Origin: Candidatus Nitrosocosmicus sp.
GTDB lineage: Archaea; Thermoproteota; Nitrososphaeria; Nitrososphaerales; Nitrososphaeraceae
Length of the DNA: 34,160 bases
Direction of reading: 5' to 3'
Assembly: GCA_031177355.1 (NCBI GenBank)
Contig: JAPSGR010000002.1
Location: forward strand, 1 to 34,160
Shown here piece after piece: positions 1 to 8,144 of this stretch. Position numbers and translations under genes: made by a program. The notes under the pieces are model-generated. The model was not told the origin of the DNA and did no database searches. It was given only the letters and a program-made list of their open reading frames with translations. How positions within the stretch are numbered: position 1 is the first letter of the stretch; each line of letters begins with the position of its first letter.

Positions 1-126
1 ATGAAGCTAAGGATGGGTCGGTAGTTGTGGAAGATGAAGCTAAGGATGGGTCGGTAGTTGTGGAAGATGAAGCTAAGGATGGGTCGGTAGTTGTGGAAGA
101 TGAAGCTAAGGATGGGTCGGTAGTTG
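1..126. repeat. 33-bp tandem repeat, 3.8 copies in view
   Basis: Units 1-33, 34-66 and 67-99 are identical, and 100-126 matches the first 27 bases before diverging. The period is a multiple of three, so copy-number change would keep the reading frame of the protein on the minus strand. There are no unique spacers, so this is not a CRISPR array. The array continues past the left edge. Confidence 0.97.
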
Positions 127-370
127 TTGTTAGCGGTGAGGATGAAGATCCTGAATCGCTGCTTTCACTATTGCTATCGCTTTCACCATTGCTATCCCCA
201 TTTTGAGCAAATGCATACTGTAAGAATGGTTGTGAAGAGGAATTGGAGAAGGAATACATTATACTAGATAATGTTGGAGAACTAACCATGGAAACAGATA
301 CTAAAAATATCAAGGAGAATAACATTGCGGATCTAATACACAATTTTTGAGTGATATTATTACCCTGCAT
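1..370 (-). CDS. Secreted Ser/Thr-rich repeat protein (3' end beyond window)
   Basis: The frame read leftwards from the ATG at 370-368 stays open to the window edge, so only the N-terminal 123 or so residues are visible. Residues 1-50 look like a signal peptide or membrane anchor: a basic start, a hydrophobic stretch (MLFSLIFLVSVSMV) and a possible cleavage after YAFA. An acidic Ser/Asp/Asn-rich segment follows. Then comes an 11-residue repeat, TTTDPSLASSS, encoded by perfect 33-bp tandem repeats and running off the edge. Such low-complexity Thr/Ser/Pro segments are typical of glycosylated stalks or linkers of archaeal surface proteins, so an envelope or S-layer-associated role is inferred. 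No catalytic domain is visible. A weak TATA-like stretch lies at about 410-420. The signal peptide and repeat are clear; function is unknown. Confidence 0.75.
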   Translation of the reverse strand, partial: MQGNNITQKLCIRSAMLFSLIFLVSVSMVSSPTLSSIMYSFSNSSSQPFLQYAFAQNGDSNGESDSNSESSDSGSSSSPLTTTTDPSLASSSTTTDPSLASSSTTTDPSLASSSTTTDPSLAS

Positions 371-494
371 ATTTATGTTACAAGGGTTATTTCATTTTTG
401 AATAATATCCGTTTAATAAATTTGTTATATATTAAACTTATATAAGAATTAAATACGCAGCTCTGAGCGCCTGTATACCGCTACCGCAATTTGA

Positions 495-689
495 TTATGA
501 TACCTCCTTAAGGCAAACAGGTGTGCGCTTAGTGAACACCTCTTGGCAATTATAACATTTAATATCATAGTATGAAGGTTTGTAGATATCATCAGAGGTA
601 AAGATGTGTAGCCCGGTTACCTCTAAATTGTCATTGTTCTCATGGCATTTTGGACAGACTATTGAAGATAAATCATATTCAAAAGACAT
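495..689 (-). CDS. Small double-CxxC zinc-ribbon protein
   Basis: A 64-residue protein with two CxxC knuckles, CPKC near the N-terminus and CYNC in the C-terminal half, about 34 residues apart. This is the spacing expected of a small zinc ribbon with a beta-rich insert. I chose ATG 689 (MSFEYDLSS). A TTG at 704 would add five residues, and a TATA-like element at about 727-734 could serve either start. There is no signal peptide or membrane segment, so it is probably cytoplasmic and may bind nucleic acid or a protein partner. The family is not recognised. It is one of several small zinc proteins in this window. Confidence 0.6.
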   Translation of the reverse strand: MSFEYDLSSIVCPKCHENNDNLEVTGLHIFTSDDIYKPSYYDIKCYNCQEVFTKRTPVCLKEVS

Positions 690-959
690 TTTCTTATCTA
701 GCAAATAATTGATTGATATCGAATTCGTATAATGATAATAGAATTTAGTTATGATTTCCTGTACTATTAGAAATCCAAAGTGAATATTATCTAGTTAATC
801 TACCTAACAATCTTAGCAAAAGTAACTCAATCTCTAGTAGTAGTCCTATTACGCATAACCCAACAATTATTTTCTCTCGAGTTGTAGATAATCTTGCATT
901 GCATAGTGTTATATATTTTGTAGAAAATATTCTTTTGCATCATTTAGGCTTGGTGCTTC

Positions 960-1039
960 ATCTAGGTTAGTTTAAAAAAACTCTCCTAGGTGAAAAATAC
1001 TAATCAGTCCCGTTATACTTTTTCTAAACTAATTTAGAT
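960..1039. repeat. Imperfect inverted repeat, ~20-bp arms
   Basis: Arm 960-979 and the reverse complement of 1020-1039 agree at about 17 of 20 positions, separated by 40 bases. It lies just past the stop of the cupredoxin-like gene at 1077. It could be a 3'-end RNA structure or the relic of a small mobile element. Confidence 0.5.
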
Positions 1040-1076
1040 GACCAATATGCCATAGTGTATCAAAAAGAGGTATTTA

Positions 1077-1874
1077 TTAACTGTATGGTAAGTCAGCTGA
1101 AAGTTCACTCAAAGAAGAGAGTGTTTCGCCTAAATCTTTGCCACCAGTAGTCCACACAATCAATGTTTGTGTATCGCCAGTTCCCTCTTGACCGCCTCTC
1201 AAGTCTTTAAAGTCATATGTATTATCTACTGTAATTCCTGCGGCAGTTATCTGTGAAATATATTCATCAATATCCTGTGTGGGAACCATTAGAATTCCAA
1301 CTGTATCAATGTTGCTAGATGAACTAGAAGATGATATTACAGGTGACTGAATGTTATCTACAGTAACAGAACCAGTCATCGTTACACCTGGATCGCCCTC
1401 TGCTTCATAGTTAAATATCCCAGGATTAGTAAAAGTAAATGGCGGTGATGCTTGGCTATCAATTATTTCTCCGGTATTAAATACAGAATTACCACTAGCG
1501 TCTTTGACATCGACAGTGCGTTCATGTCCTACATCACCATTAAACCATTGTATGGTTGTACCAGTGTTAACAACAGCGTTTTCTGGCACAAAATGTTGGT
1601 CTAAGAAACGAGCTTCATTATCTTCGCCAGCATCATGATGACCTTCATTAGGAATAAGAATAACAACGTTTTGTATGTTGTTGCCTAATGTCATTGTCTT
1701 TGTATTAAAAATGCTTACCGCACTTATATTTGGCTGTACTTCTGCGCTTTCAGAAGAATTTGTTTGAGCAAATACACTGGTTAAAAAAATAAAAGAAGTT
1801 GGTCCCGATAAAACTAGGATACATGCAATAGATAAAAGTATATGAATATGTGAATTTTTATTATTAGATTCCAT
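1077..1874 (-). CDS. Exported cupredoxin-fold protein with degenerate copper site
   Basis: A 265-residue protein. Residues 1-36 form a signal peptide (hydrophobic core about 12-33, possible cleavage after VFA). Residues about 68-172 read as a plastocyanin/cupredoxin domain: FVPENAVVNTGTTIQWFN, then GHERTV, then PGIFNYEAEGDPGVTMTGSV. In a blue-copper protein the last segment carries Cys-x-x-His-x-x-x-x-Met. Here the Met (166) and the first His (117) remain, but the Cys and second His positions are Ala and Asp, so a type 1 copper centre is unlikely. A seven-Ser linker (181-187) leads to a C-terminal domain of about 75 residues that I do not recognise. A His-His-rich patch precedes the domain (about 79-94). 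A TATA-like element at about 1896-1906 fits a leaderless transcript from ATG 1874. Exported cupredoxins are abundant in ammonia-oxidising archaea; this one may be structural or bind metal differently. Confidence 0.8.
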   Translation of the reverse strand: MESNNKNSHIHILLSIACILVLSGPTSFIFLTSVFAQTNSSESAEVQPNISAVSIFNTKTMTLGNNIQNVVILIPNEGHHDAGEDNEARFLDQHFVPENAVVNTGTTIQWFNGDVGHERTVDVKDASGNSVFNTGEIIDSQASPPFTFTNPGIFNYEAEGDPGVTMTGSVTVDNIQSPVISSSSSSSNIDTVGILMVPTQDIDEYISQITAAGITVDNTYDFKDLRGGQEGTGDTQTLIVWTTGGKDLGETLSSLSELSADLPYS

Positions 1875-2232
1875 CGTTAAAAAATTAGAGCAGAGTTAAA
1901 TAAAAGCTAATATCATCATTGAGAAAGAGAATCCTCTCGTAGTTTATTAGGACAAAATAATATTATTGGCCTCCATCCCCCTTATTCATGGAACTAAATA
2001 CTTATAGAATGAAATTGAGATTAAAGGTGAGACGTTTAATATGCACTGCATTAAGGTGCCGCTGTTAATCAAACATGCGAATAATAATAATTGTTTTTGT
2101 ATATCGACGAATTAAAAAACTTTGGTAATATGCGGAAACTGCACTATATCCTTTTCAACCTTTTAAATAACCATGTTCCTCTGTGTAAGTAACAAGTTTA
2201 TTTGTTTAATATATAGAGTATATAACCTTTAT

Positions 2233-3060
2233 ATGACTTATGGTATTATGTTAATTAGCAACAAGAGAATAAATAGTGCCCAAGCTACTGGGATTATTAT
2301 TTTTACTGTCTGGATAATGGTTAGCATGGTCCTCCTTTCTTATACGGTATATGGTCAGGTTTCTAACTCGTCTAATAATACTGCTACAAGCACAAATAAA
2401 TCAGAACCGCTGCCCGTTCTCCTGATACATGGTTATATGTCTGATGCTTCGGTGTGGAAAAAGTGGGAAGATTTGCTAAAGAAGGACAACATTCCAGTGT
2501 TTCCAATTACATTCACCCAATCAGATGACAAATGTGGATCTGCTGCAGAGCACGCAAAAGAATTATCCAACCAAATCGGAGATATAAAGGACAAAACAGG
2601 TCAAAATAAGGTTAACATAGTGGGACACAGCAAGGGAGGCCTTGACGCTAGAGTGTATTTAGCCAATAATACACAAGATGTAGCAAATTTAATAATGATT
2701 GCAACTCCTAATGCGGGTTCGCCATTAGCAGAAAATAATGACATGTGTGCTCCGGCAGTCTACGACCTAAGGCCCGGCGCTCCGAGTACAGAGGTAGGAC
2801 AAAACCAAAATACTAAATACTACACTATTGCTGGCGACTGGAAACCCGAATCAGGAAACTGTGACCTTTCCATGTTTTCTTTTGTCCAAAATGGAGGATA
2901 TGACATACTTACAAAGCCTAATGATGGAATGGTTCCGTTATCAAGTGTAGAGTCGCTCAATTATTCAAAAAGCCTTGGTCACAGTAGCAGCTGCCATTCC
3001 AACCTATTAAGCGAGTACGAGTACGGATTAGCCAAAGAAATTCTAAAGGGAGGCACATAA
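2233..3060 (+). CDS. Secreted lipase-like alpha/beta hydrolase
   Basis: An alpha/beta-hydrolase of the lipase/PGAP1-like type that probably cleaves ester bonds outside the cell. Seen from ATG 2233: a signal/anchor segment (hydrophobic about 18-40), a short Asn/Ser/Thr linker, the strand-and-oxyanion motif VLLIHGYM (about 63-69), the nucleophile elbow GHSKGG (Ser 133), a candidate acid in PNDGMVP (Asp 231) and a candidate His in SLGHSS (His 250). Several Cys could form disulfides. The frame is open back to an ATG at 2173, adding 20 residues. I prefer 2233 because a TATA-like TTTAATATATA at about 2204-2214 lies about 25 bases ahead and gives a cleaner signal peptide. Export and fold are well supported; the substrate is not known. 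Confidence 0.85.
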   Translation: MTYGIMLISNKRINSAQATGIIIFTVWIMVSMVLLSYTVYGQVSNSSNNTATSTNKSEPLPVLLIHGYMSDASVWKKWEDLLKKDNIPVFPITFTQSDDKCGSAAEHAKELSNQIGDIKDKTGQNKVNIVGHSKGGLDARVYLANNTQDVANLIMIATPNAGSPLAENNDMCAPAVYDLRPGAPSTEVGQNQNTKYYTIAGDWKPESGNCDLSMFSFVQNGGYDILTKPNDGMVPLSSVESLNYSKSLGHSSSCHSNLLSEYEYGLAKEILKGGT

Positions 3061-3597
3061 CTTTTTTTGAATCATGTCATTTATTATTCAGATGGTAATA
3101 CATTATCAAAAATAGTTTTAAATGGAATATCTATCGCAAGTGCACCGGCCCCTGTGAGTGTACGGCACGACTATTTATAAGAAAGAAATTGCAGTTTAGA
3201 ATACATCACGCTTTGCTAATAGAACATCTAGTTTATGCAGTTATCTTTTAGATTTTCTTGCGATGACGATTGGAAATGGCCAATCTTTCTTAACTTATCA
3301 GTGATTTCGTGTAATTTTCTTATCTTAGACTACTGCCAGAGTTATTACTGCCACATGAAGGTTGTATCAATACCTATCGCATATGAAGATATAGAATAAC
3401 AGAAATCATGGTTCACCTAATTGTGATAGATTAAGAAATTCATAAGGTATTCTCTCTATATATATGAATTCATTCAGTAATTGCAAAATCATCTAACATT
3501 ATCTCTTTGATCGCTTTGAAAACAACATTATTACTGATAAAATTCCAATTATTTACTCAATAACGAATTAAATAAAGAGATGATTGAATAAATATAG
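3061..3597. other. Intergenic, no gene assigned
   Basis: No RNA gene or convincing ORF is visible. A TATA-like AATTAAATAAAG at about 3566-3577 is placed for a leaderless transcript of the next gene. A short coding-like stretch on the minus strand (3228-3326) has no start codon. Confidence 0.5.
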
Positions 3598-4017
3598 ATG
3601 AATAGTTTCACACGTTCGCCTCTAGATTTCATGGTTTCACGCGAGGATTGGTGTAGATATGATTTATCGGATAACGCCATCTTAAAGGTTAAAGTGGTTT
3701 TAACAAAGGTTTACAAAAATAAGGGTCAATTAATGTGTGAAATTCATCCTATTCACGTAATTCTGACAAATGAAAGAGGAAATCCCGATTCAAAGAATTA
3801 TTCTGCAGAAGAGCTTAAAGCCTCGATAATCAACAATATCCAGTTTTCTACTATAATTCAGGATTGGAATGAGTATGTTGTCGATGATGGAACAAGTATT
3901 AATATCCAGCCGCTTGTTTTAAGGATTGCAAAAACATCAAAATTTGATTCAAACGGATTTCCAAAATACATTTGCGAAATCCAAGGAAATATGAAGATGG
4001 ACCCTCCCAGATCTTAA
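3598..4017 (+). CDS. Hypothetical protein, 139 aa
   Basis: A 139-residue soluble protein without signal peptide or membrane helix. The composition alternates short hydrophobic beta-strand-like runs (ILKVKVVLTKVY, LMCEIHPIHVIL, IQPLVLRIAKT) with a helical segment (EELKASIINNIQF), suggesting a small alpha/beta or beta-barrel domain. There are three Cys but no CxxC motif. ATG 3598 is preceded by a TATA-like element about 25 bases upstream, consistent with leaderless transcription and with this being a real gene. No family is recognised. It stands alone, with gaps of more than 500 bases on both sides. Confidence 0.65.
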   Translation: MNSFTRSPLDFMVSREDWCRYDLSDNAILKVKVVLTKVYKNKGQLMCEIHPIHVILTNERGNPDSKNYSAEELKASIINNIQFSTIIQDWNEYVVDDGTSINIQPLVLRIAKTSKFDSNGFPKYICEIQGNMKMDPPRS

Positions 4018-5003
4018 ATGTAGTATCTTTCGTCTTTTTCACTTTTAATTTAGGTAAATATCCCTGAAAGTTATACAACCATTTAGACTAAAGAGGAAAC
4101 AAATACAAATATTTTTAATGTTTCTTTCGTAATCTATCTTATTATTTTAGATCTCTTTTCATTACTTCGATAACACTTCCCAGTCGCCATTGTTTAGAAT
4201 TCAATTTATTTATTTGGTCTCTATCTAACACACACACAGACATTCACCTCCGAGATCTCTTCATCACGCCGTGTTTGCCGGCCGACATTATATACAAAAC
4301 GATATCTCAAATACTTAATAGCAGTACCATCTGATTTTAGAAGATGGACAAAGTAACATAGTAGAAAGATATCGTTCCTAAAGTCGGTTAAACGTTCATT
4401 AGCATGTATTAATTATACAGTTAAACTAGCTGGTTGAGATAAACTAGCGGAAACCATATTTGATAAATGTAGACGGGAGTTTCACTTTCCGTTGTTCAAG
4501 ATTAAAGATAATACTCGTTTTTATCTAAACTATCAACTTGAATGCAAAAAACGAGTCATATCTCATCTACTTTATTTCATTCACGGGTTTATGGATAATG
4601 CTTTTATCTAAAAAAATAGTCTGTTAGTATCTCAATATAATTTCAATCAATGGAACTGATAAAAACGCACATTGTGCACTTTTTTTATTTTAACTTTTGT
4701 GTTTAACAATTATTACACAGTTAAAAGTATGTTTTGAAAGTCGTTTAAGAGATCTGTGTTTTCAAAAGAATAACTTAAGTATTGTTGCATTAGTGGCTTT
4801 TACTACAACCGGTTTAGTCGTAAACACATTGCAAACGTGTCTACAACAACAGTGAGCAATCGTAGTCTCCTTTATTGACCCCGCTTTATTACGGCTATAA
4901 AATAAAGCAGAAGATGAAAGTCTATAGTAGTTGTTAATACTTTAACTTAATTAAAAATGATTTAAAGAAATATTTTAATTACCAAAAGCTATTTTGAAAG
5001 AAA
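4018..5003. other. ~1 kb intergenic region with one hairpin
   Basis: No tRNA, rRNA or gene can be supported. It contains a perfect inverted repeat at 4883-4908 (listed separately) and a start-less open stretch at 4438-4611. A TATA-like ATATTTTAATT at about 4970-4980 probably drives the gene at 5004. Confidence 0.5.
4883..4908. promoter_or_regulatory. Perfect 8-bp inverted repeat upstream of secreted-protein gene
   Basis: GCTTTATT at 4883-4890 and AATAAAGC at 4901-4908 are exact reverse complements around a 10-base centre. The element is about 95-120 bases ahead of ATG 5004. It could be an operator or an RNA hairpin; there is no T-run after it, which argues against a terminator. Confidence 0.35.
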
Positions 5004-5501
5004 ATGAATGTACAAAAGAATTATGCAAAATTTGCACGAGTCTGTGGTCTATATTTAGCATTATTGACTGGTTTAATATTTGCTACGAGTCTGATGATAG
5101 TCGATAATGGCAGCAAAGTACTAGCTCAGCAAGCAGAAGAACAGCAAAAGAATCAAACATCATCAGTGCCGCATAATGCAAAAGGACATGAATCTCATCA
5201 AGTCATTATATTTCAAAACTCTAATGATGGTATAAATTATTCAGGAACAGTGACTTTTAATCTTTCAAAACCTGCCGATGTCATATCTTTTGAAGAGGTC
5301 GCAGATGAGCAACAATCAACTAATGCAACCAAAAAGATTTGGGAAGTTGGAAATAAAAAATTCGTGCCAGAAACACTCCTAAAAAATGTAACGAGCGGAT
5401 CTGTTAACTTTAATGGAAGCGGCATATTAGCACACAGTACTTTAAGTGATGTATATACAGGTACATTTACTCTGAATGATACAATCACAAGTAACCCATA
5501 A
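5004..5501 (+). CDS. Secreted hypothetical protein, 165 aa
   Basis: A 165-residue exported protein. Residues 1-37 form a signal peptide with a hydrophobic core (LYLALLTGLIFATSLMIV) and a likely cleavage after VLA, followed by a Gln/Glu-rich linker. The mature part reads as a beta-rich domain (VIIFQNSNDGINYSGTVTFNLS and then IWEVGNKKFVPETLL) with a repeated strand pattern, SGSVNFNGSGILAHS and YTGTFTLND. Several Asn-x-Ser/Thr sequons are present, consistent with an N-glycosylated surface protein. No Cys, catalytic motif or known family is seen. A TATA-like element about 25 bases ahead of ATG 5004 supports the start. Confidence 0.7.
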   Translation: MNVQKNYAKFARVCGLYLALLTGLIFATSLMIVDNGSKVLAQQAEEQQKNQTSSVPHNAKGHESHQVIIFQNSNDGINYSGTVTFNLSKPADVISFEEVADEQQSTNATKKIWEVGNKKFVPETLLKNVTSGSVNFNGSGILAHSTLSDVYTGTFTLNDTITSNP

Positions 5502-5708
5502 TATTTTTATTGAATAGATTATCCTGCTTGATACATTTCAATTTACTCTACAGGCATGGTCGTCAAAGATGTAAGGGCATTTCCAACCCTTATTCTATTT
5601 CTTTTTTATTTACGCATATCATAACCAAAAACAACAGTTAGAATAAACTTGATACTGTGTGTTAGTAAACTACTTCTACTACTATTATAACGAATCAATA
5701 CCCTTACA

Positions 5709-5849
5709 ATGAATACATTACTAGTTAGCATTAACAGGTTGCCCTTACTACGTAAAAAAGATAAAAAGACATCCAAAAACGAGGAAAAGAACGACGTATC
5801 ACCATTGGGGCGATATGCTACCACCTTTAGCATACGAAATAAAATCTAA
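5709..5849 (+). CDS. Possible small protein, 46 aa
   Basis: ATG 5709 opens a 46-codon frame with a hydrophobic start (MNTLLVSI), a Lys/Glu/Asp-rich middle (KKDKKTSKNEEKND) and a C-terminus containing SPLGRYAT. A TATA-like TATTATAA at about 5683-5690 sits about 22-26 bases ahead, as for a leaderless transcript. The composition is more protein-like than the opposite-strand reading. No family is recognised, and it could be chance. Confidence 0.3.
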   Translation: MNTLLVSINRLPLLRKKDKKTSKNEEKNDVSPLGRYATTFSIRNKI

Positions 5850-6382
5850 TATATAGTTTGGAGTGAATACATGATGTGGTTATATAGCCTTGTCTTACAC
5901 ATGACAATACCTGCAAATAACATCTTAACCATCCTTATAATCATCCATATCTAGAAATTTTACACACCTTGCACAGAACAAAAGTTAATGACGTGACCAG
6001 TCTTCTCTACCTAACTTTGCAATTCTTTTATCATCTTCATAGTCATATTAACATTCATAGAAAGAATGTTCTTAATATTTAAAGAAAATAATTGGAGTAA
6101 CAGGATTCAGGAAAGACTACTAAATTATTTAATGTCAGTCAACATACTCTAGGTATTTCATTTTAATTTTGATTATTGTATGGACCTATGACTGTCTGGC
6201 ATACTACTTAATTCAATACGATCCTCCTGTTAGTTTTAGAATTAAATTTCTATTTGATAGCTCTGCGATTATGCGGAATGGGTAGTTCCCGGTAATTTAC
6301 AAGGAATTTTTTAGGGTTGATCTGTACTAATTACACAAAGATCTTATAATTATTTTAATAACAATGCGTTCATGTATGTCCA
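5850..6382. other. Intergenic with a coding-like scrap
   Basis: No complete gene is seen. On the minus strand at 5985-6047 a 20-codon stretch reads YDYEDDKRIAKLGREDWSRH and then a stop, with an in-frame stop directly before it and no start codon. A TATA-like CTTATAAT at about 6343-6350 precedes the next gene. Confidence 0.4.
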
Positions 6383-6952
6383 TTGACACATATTGCAGTT
6401 TTTGTTGGATCAGTAAGAAGAGATAGAAAAGGAATTGCGGTAGCTAGATGGATCGAGACCAAACTAGAGGAAAGAAATCACAAAGTTTACTTTATAGATC
6501 CAATGGAACTAGACTTGCCATTACTTGATAGAATGTATAAAGAAATGGAAAATCCTTCTGAAAAACTTGTAGAACTAAGAGACAAAATCAAGAATGCAGA
6601 GGGATATATCCCAGTTACGCCAGAATATAACCGAAGTACATCAAGTGCATTGAAAAATACTCTTGATTATTTTTTGGAAGAATATTATTTCAAACCTTCA
6701 GCAATTGTTTCTTATTCTCCTGGTATGTTTGCAGGAATCAATGCCGCACAGCAATTAAGATTGATATTTGCAGAATTGGGTTCGCCATCAATACCTTCGT
6801 CATTTGCAATACCGATGGTACACAAGGTATTTGATGAGGAAGGAAATTTAATTGATAAATCATATGATAAAAGAGTAAACAAATTTCTTGATGAGTTTGA
6901 GTGGTATGTGAAAGCATTAACACATCAGAGATTAAAAGGTACTCCGTATTGA
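6383..6952 (+). CDS. NADPH-dependent FMN reductase family protein
   Basis: A 189-residue flavodoxin-fold enzyme of the NADPH-dependent FMN reductase / azoreductase-like family. It is expected to bind FMN and pass electrons from NAD(P)H to flavin, quinone or similar acceptors in the cytoplasm. Seen: the N-terminal phosphate loop (AVFVGSVRRDRKG, about 5-17), the flavin-contacting segment GYIPVTPEYNRSTSSALKN (about 73-91) and the late SYSPGMFAGINAAQQLR region. Length matches the family. There is no in-frame ATG, so the start is TTG 6383, with a TATA-like element about 35 bases ahead implying a very short leader. The exact acceptor cannot be told from sequence. Confidence 0.9.
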   Translation: MTHIAVFVGSVRRDRKGIAVARWIETKLEERNHKVYFIDPMELDLPLLDRMYKEMENPSEKLVELRDKIKNAEGYIPVTPEYNRSTSSALKNTLDYFLEEYYFKPSAIVSYSPGMFAGINAAQQLRLIFAELGSPSIPSSFAIPMVHKVFDEEGNLIDKSYDKRVNKFLDEFEWYVKALTHQRLKGTPY

Positions 6953-7008
6953 GTGACAGATACTCATAACTGTTCAATCGTTAAATAACACTTTAAGGTC
7001 ATTCTGAT

Positions 7009-7131
7009 ATGACATCTAGTAATAATACCTATAGATGCAAGGAGTGTGATGCAATCTTCAACGATGAAAATGATTTTCTGGAACATAAAAATTACGCAAA
7101 ATTTCGAAGGGAGGGATCCTGCTGGCAATAA
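7009..7131 (+). CDS. C2H2-like zinc-finger mini-protein, 40 aa
   Basis: A 40-codon gene from ATG 7009. It reads YRCKECDAIFNDENDFLEHK, which matches the first half of a classical C2H2 finger (Y-x-C-x2-C-x3-F-x5-L-x2-H). The fourth ligand may be a later Cys (SCW at the C-terminus) in place of the second His. A TATA-like TTAAATAAC at about 6980-6988 lies about 25 bases ahead of the ATG, as for a leaderless transcript. Single-finger proteins of this size occur in archaea and are presumed to bind nucleic acid or proteins. The start lies 57 bases after the FMN reductase. Confidence 0.65.
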   Translation: MTSSNNTYRCKECDAIFNDENDFLEHKNYAKFRREGSCWQ

Positions 7132-7515
7132 GTAGGACAAAAGATTTAATTTAAAATAAAATGAAATTTCTCATGATCCTCTATAAACATACATCTAAAA
7201 ATGCATGTTATTTTTGCACTTATCGTACTCCATTTGAGATAATTGTATAATAAGGAATATTTTCTATAAAAAAAAGAATAAACCCCTGAATACATGCAAT
7301 GGGTTCAAATTCCGACCCTAACCATCAATCGGATCATCCTTTTATCTCCGATCACCGCGCTATCATATCTATATGTCAAAAATATGTAAATTTCAATATA
7401 TGAGAATATTCTGAATGCCAAAATCTCATATTCTCGGTTATTGTTAACTATTTCTTTATAAATAACGTGAATGAATTTAATTACCTATATAAACAATTTT
7501 GTATATTATTTATAA
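7132..7515. other. Intergenic, promoter of SRPBCC gene
   Basis: The only element I can place is a TATA-like CTATATAAAC at 7485-7494, 22-31 bases ahead of ATG 7516. A tRNA-3'-end-like string at about 7301-7324 does not fold into a tRNA. Confidence 0.5.
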
Positions 7516-7974
7516 ATGACATCCGTAAAAACTGAAGTTGAAATTAATGCACCAATAGAAAAAGTTTTTGAATATTATACTAATCCAGACAACATACAAG
7601 ATTCATGGCCACGAGATGTAGTAAAGGGATCAGAAAATGTATCTGGACAAAAAAGTGAAGAAGGCTCAGAAATGAAGGTAGAAGGAGAATATATGGGTAA
7701 AAGAGATGAAATGCTTCTAGAGGTGACAGAAAAAGAACAGAATAAAAGATTAGTTACAAAGCAAACAGAAGGGCCTTTTCAGAGTTGGGAAAGCATACAA
7801 GAATTCCAAAGCAATGGAAATAACTCTACAAGAGTAACACATACTATAAACTATGAATTACCTACAACAGGAAAGGTTGCAAACTTTTTGACTGGAAGCC
7901 AAGCAGACGATAAAATAAGACAAGGAATAGAACAAGCAGCTCAAACAGTAAAACAAAAATTAGAGCAAAGTTAA
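7516..7974 (+). CDS. SRPBCC (START/polyketide-cyclase-like) protein
   Basis: A 152-residue helix-grip protein. The N-terminus has the family hallmark VEINAPIEKVFEYYTNPDNIQDSWP, followed by a beta-sheet core with KVEGEYMGKRDEMLLEVTEKE and TRVTHTINYELP and a long C-terminal helix (about 132-152). Such proteins bind a hydrophobic ligand in a cavity; some are cyclases, some stress or lipid-binding proteins. There is no signal peptide, so it is cytoplasmic. ATG 7516 is well placed behind a TATA box. The ligand cannot be predicted, and neighbouring genes on the same strand are too distant to suggest an operon. Confidence 0.85.
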   Translation: MTSVKTEVEINAPIEKVFEYYTNPDNIQDSWPRDVVKGSENVSGQKSEEGSEMKVEGEYMGKRDEMLLEVTEKEQNKRLVTKQTEGPFQSWESIQEFQSNGNNSTRVTHTINYELPTTGKVANFLTGSQADDKIRQGIEQAAQTVKQKLEQS

Positions 7975-8144
7975 CACACCTATCTTTATTTTTATATAAA
8001 ATTTATTTTACTAATAATTTCTCGGGGTTCACTTTTTTTGATTCATTAATGCTATATAATTAATTGGAAATCGCACTGTTGTCTACACACTTTGATAGTC
8101 CGAAACCTCGTTATTTCTGTCTCCAGTCATGAAATCCACTATAG

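Noticed and set aside
1-126. Direct repeats that could suggest a CRISPR array
   Set aside because: The units are contiguous with no spacers and encode an 11-residue protein repeat.
787-939. Minus-strand stretch reading like a small membrane protein (EKIIVGLCVIGLLLEIELLLLRLL)
   Set aside because: There is no ATG, GTG or TTG start in the frame, and it may be chance in AT-rich DNA.
3228-3326. Minus-strand 32-codon coding-like text (KIRKLHEITDKLRKIGHFQ)
   Set aside because: It is bounded upstream by a stop and has no start codon; nothing recognisable.
4438-4611. Plus-strand open stretch of about 57 codons
   Set aside because: It has no usable start near its beginning and no motif; the length is within chance for a 1-kb gap in six frames.
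5606-5833. Minus-strand 75-codon ORF
   Set aside because: Low-complexity hydrophobic text and no promoter; the opposite strand holds a more protein-like candidate.
7301-7324. tRNA-3'-end-like string GGGTTCAAATTCC followed by ACCCTAACCA
   Set aside because: The T-stem pairs poorly and no matching acceptor, D or anticodon arms precede it.
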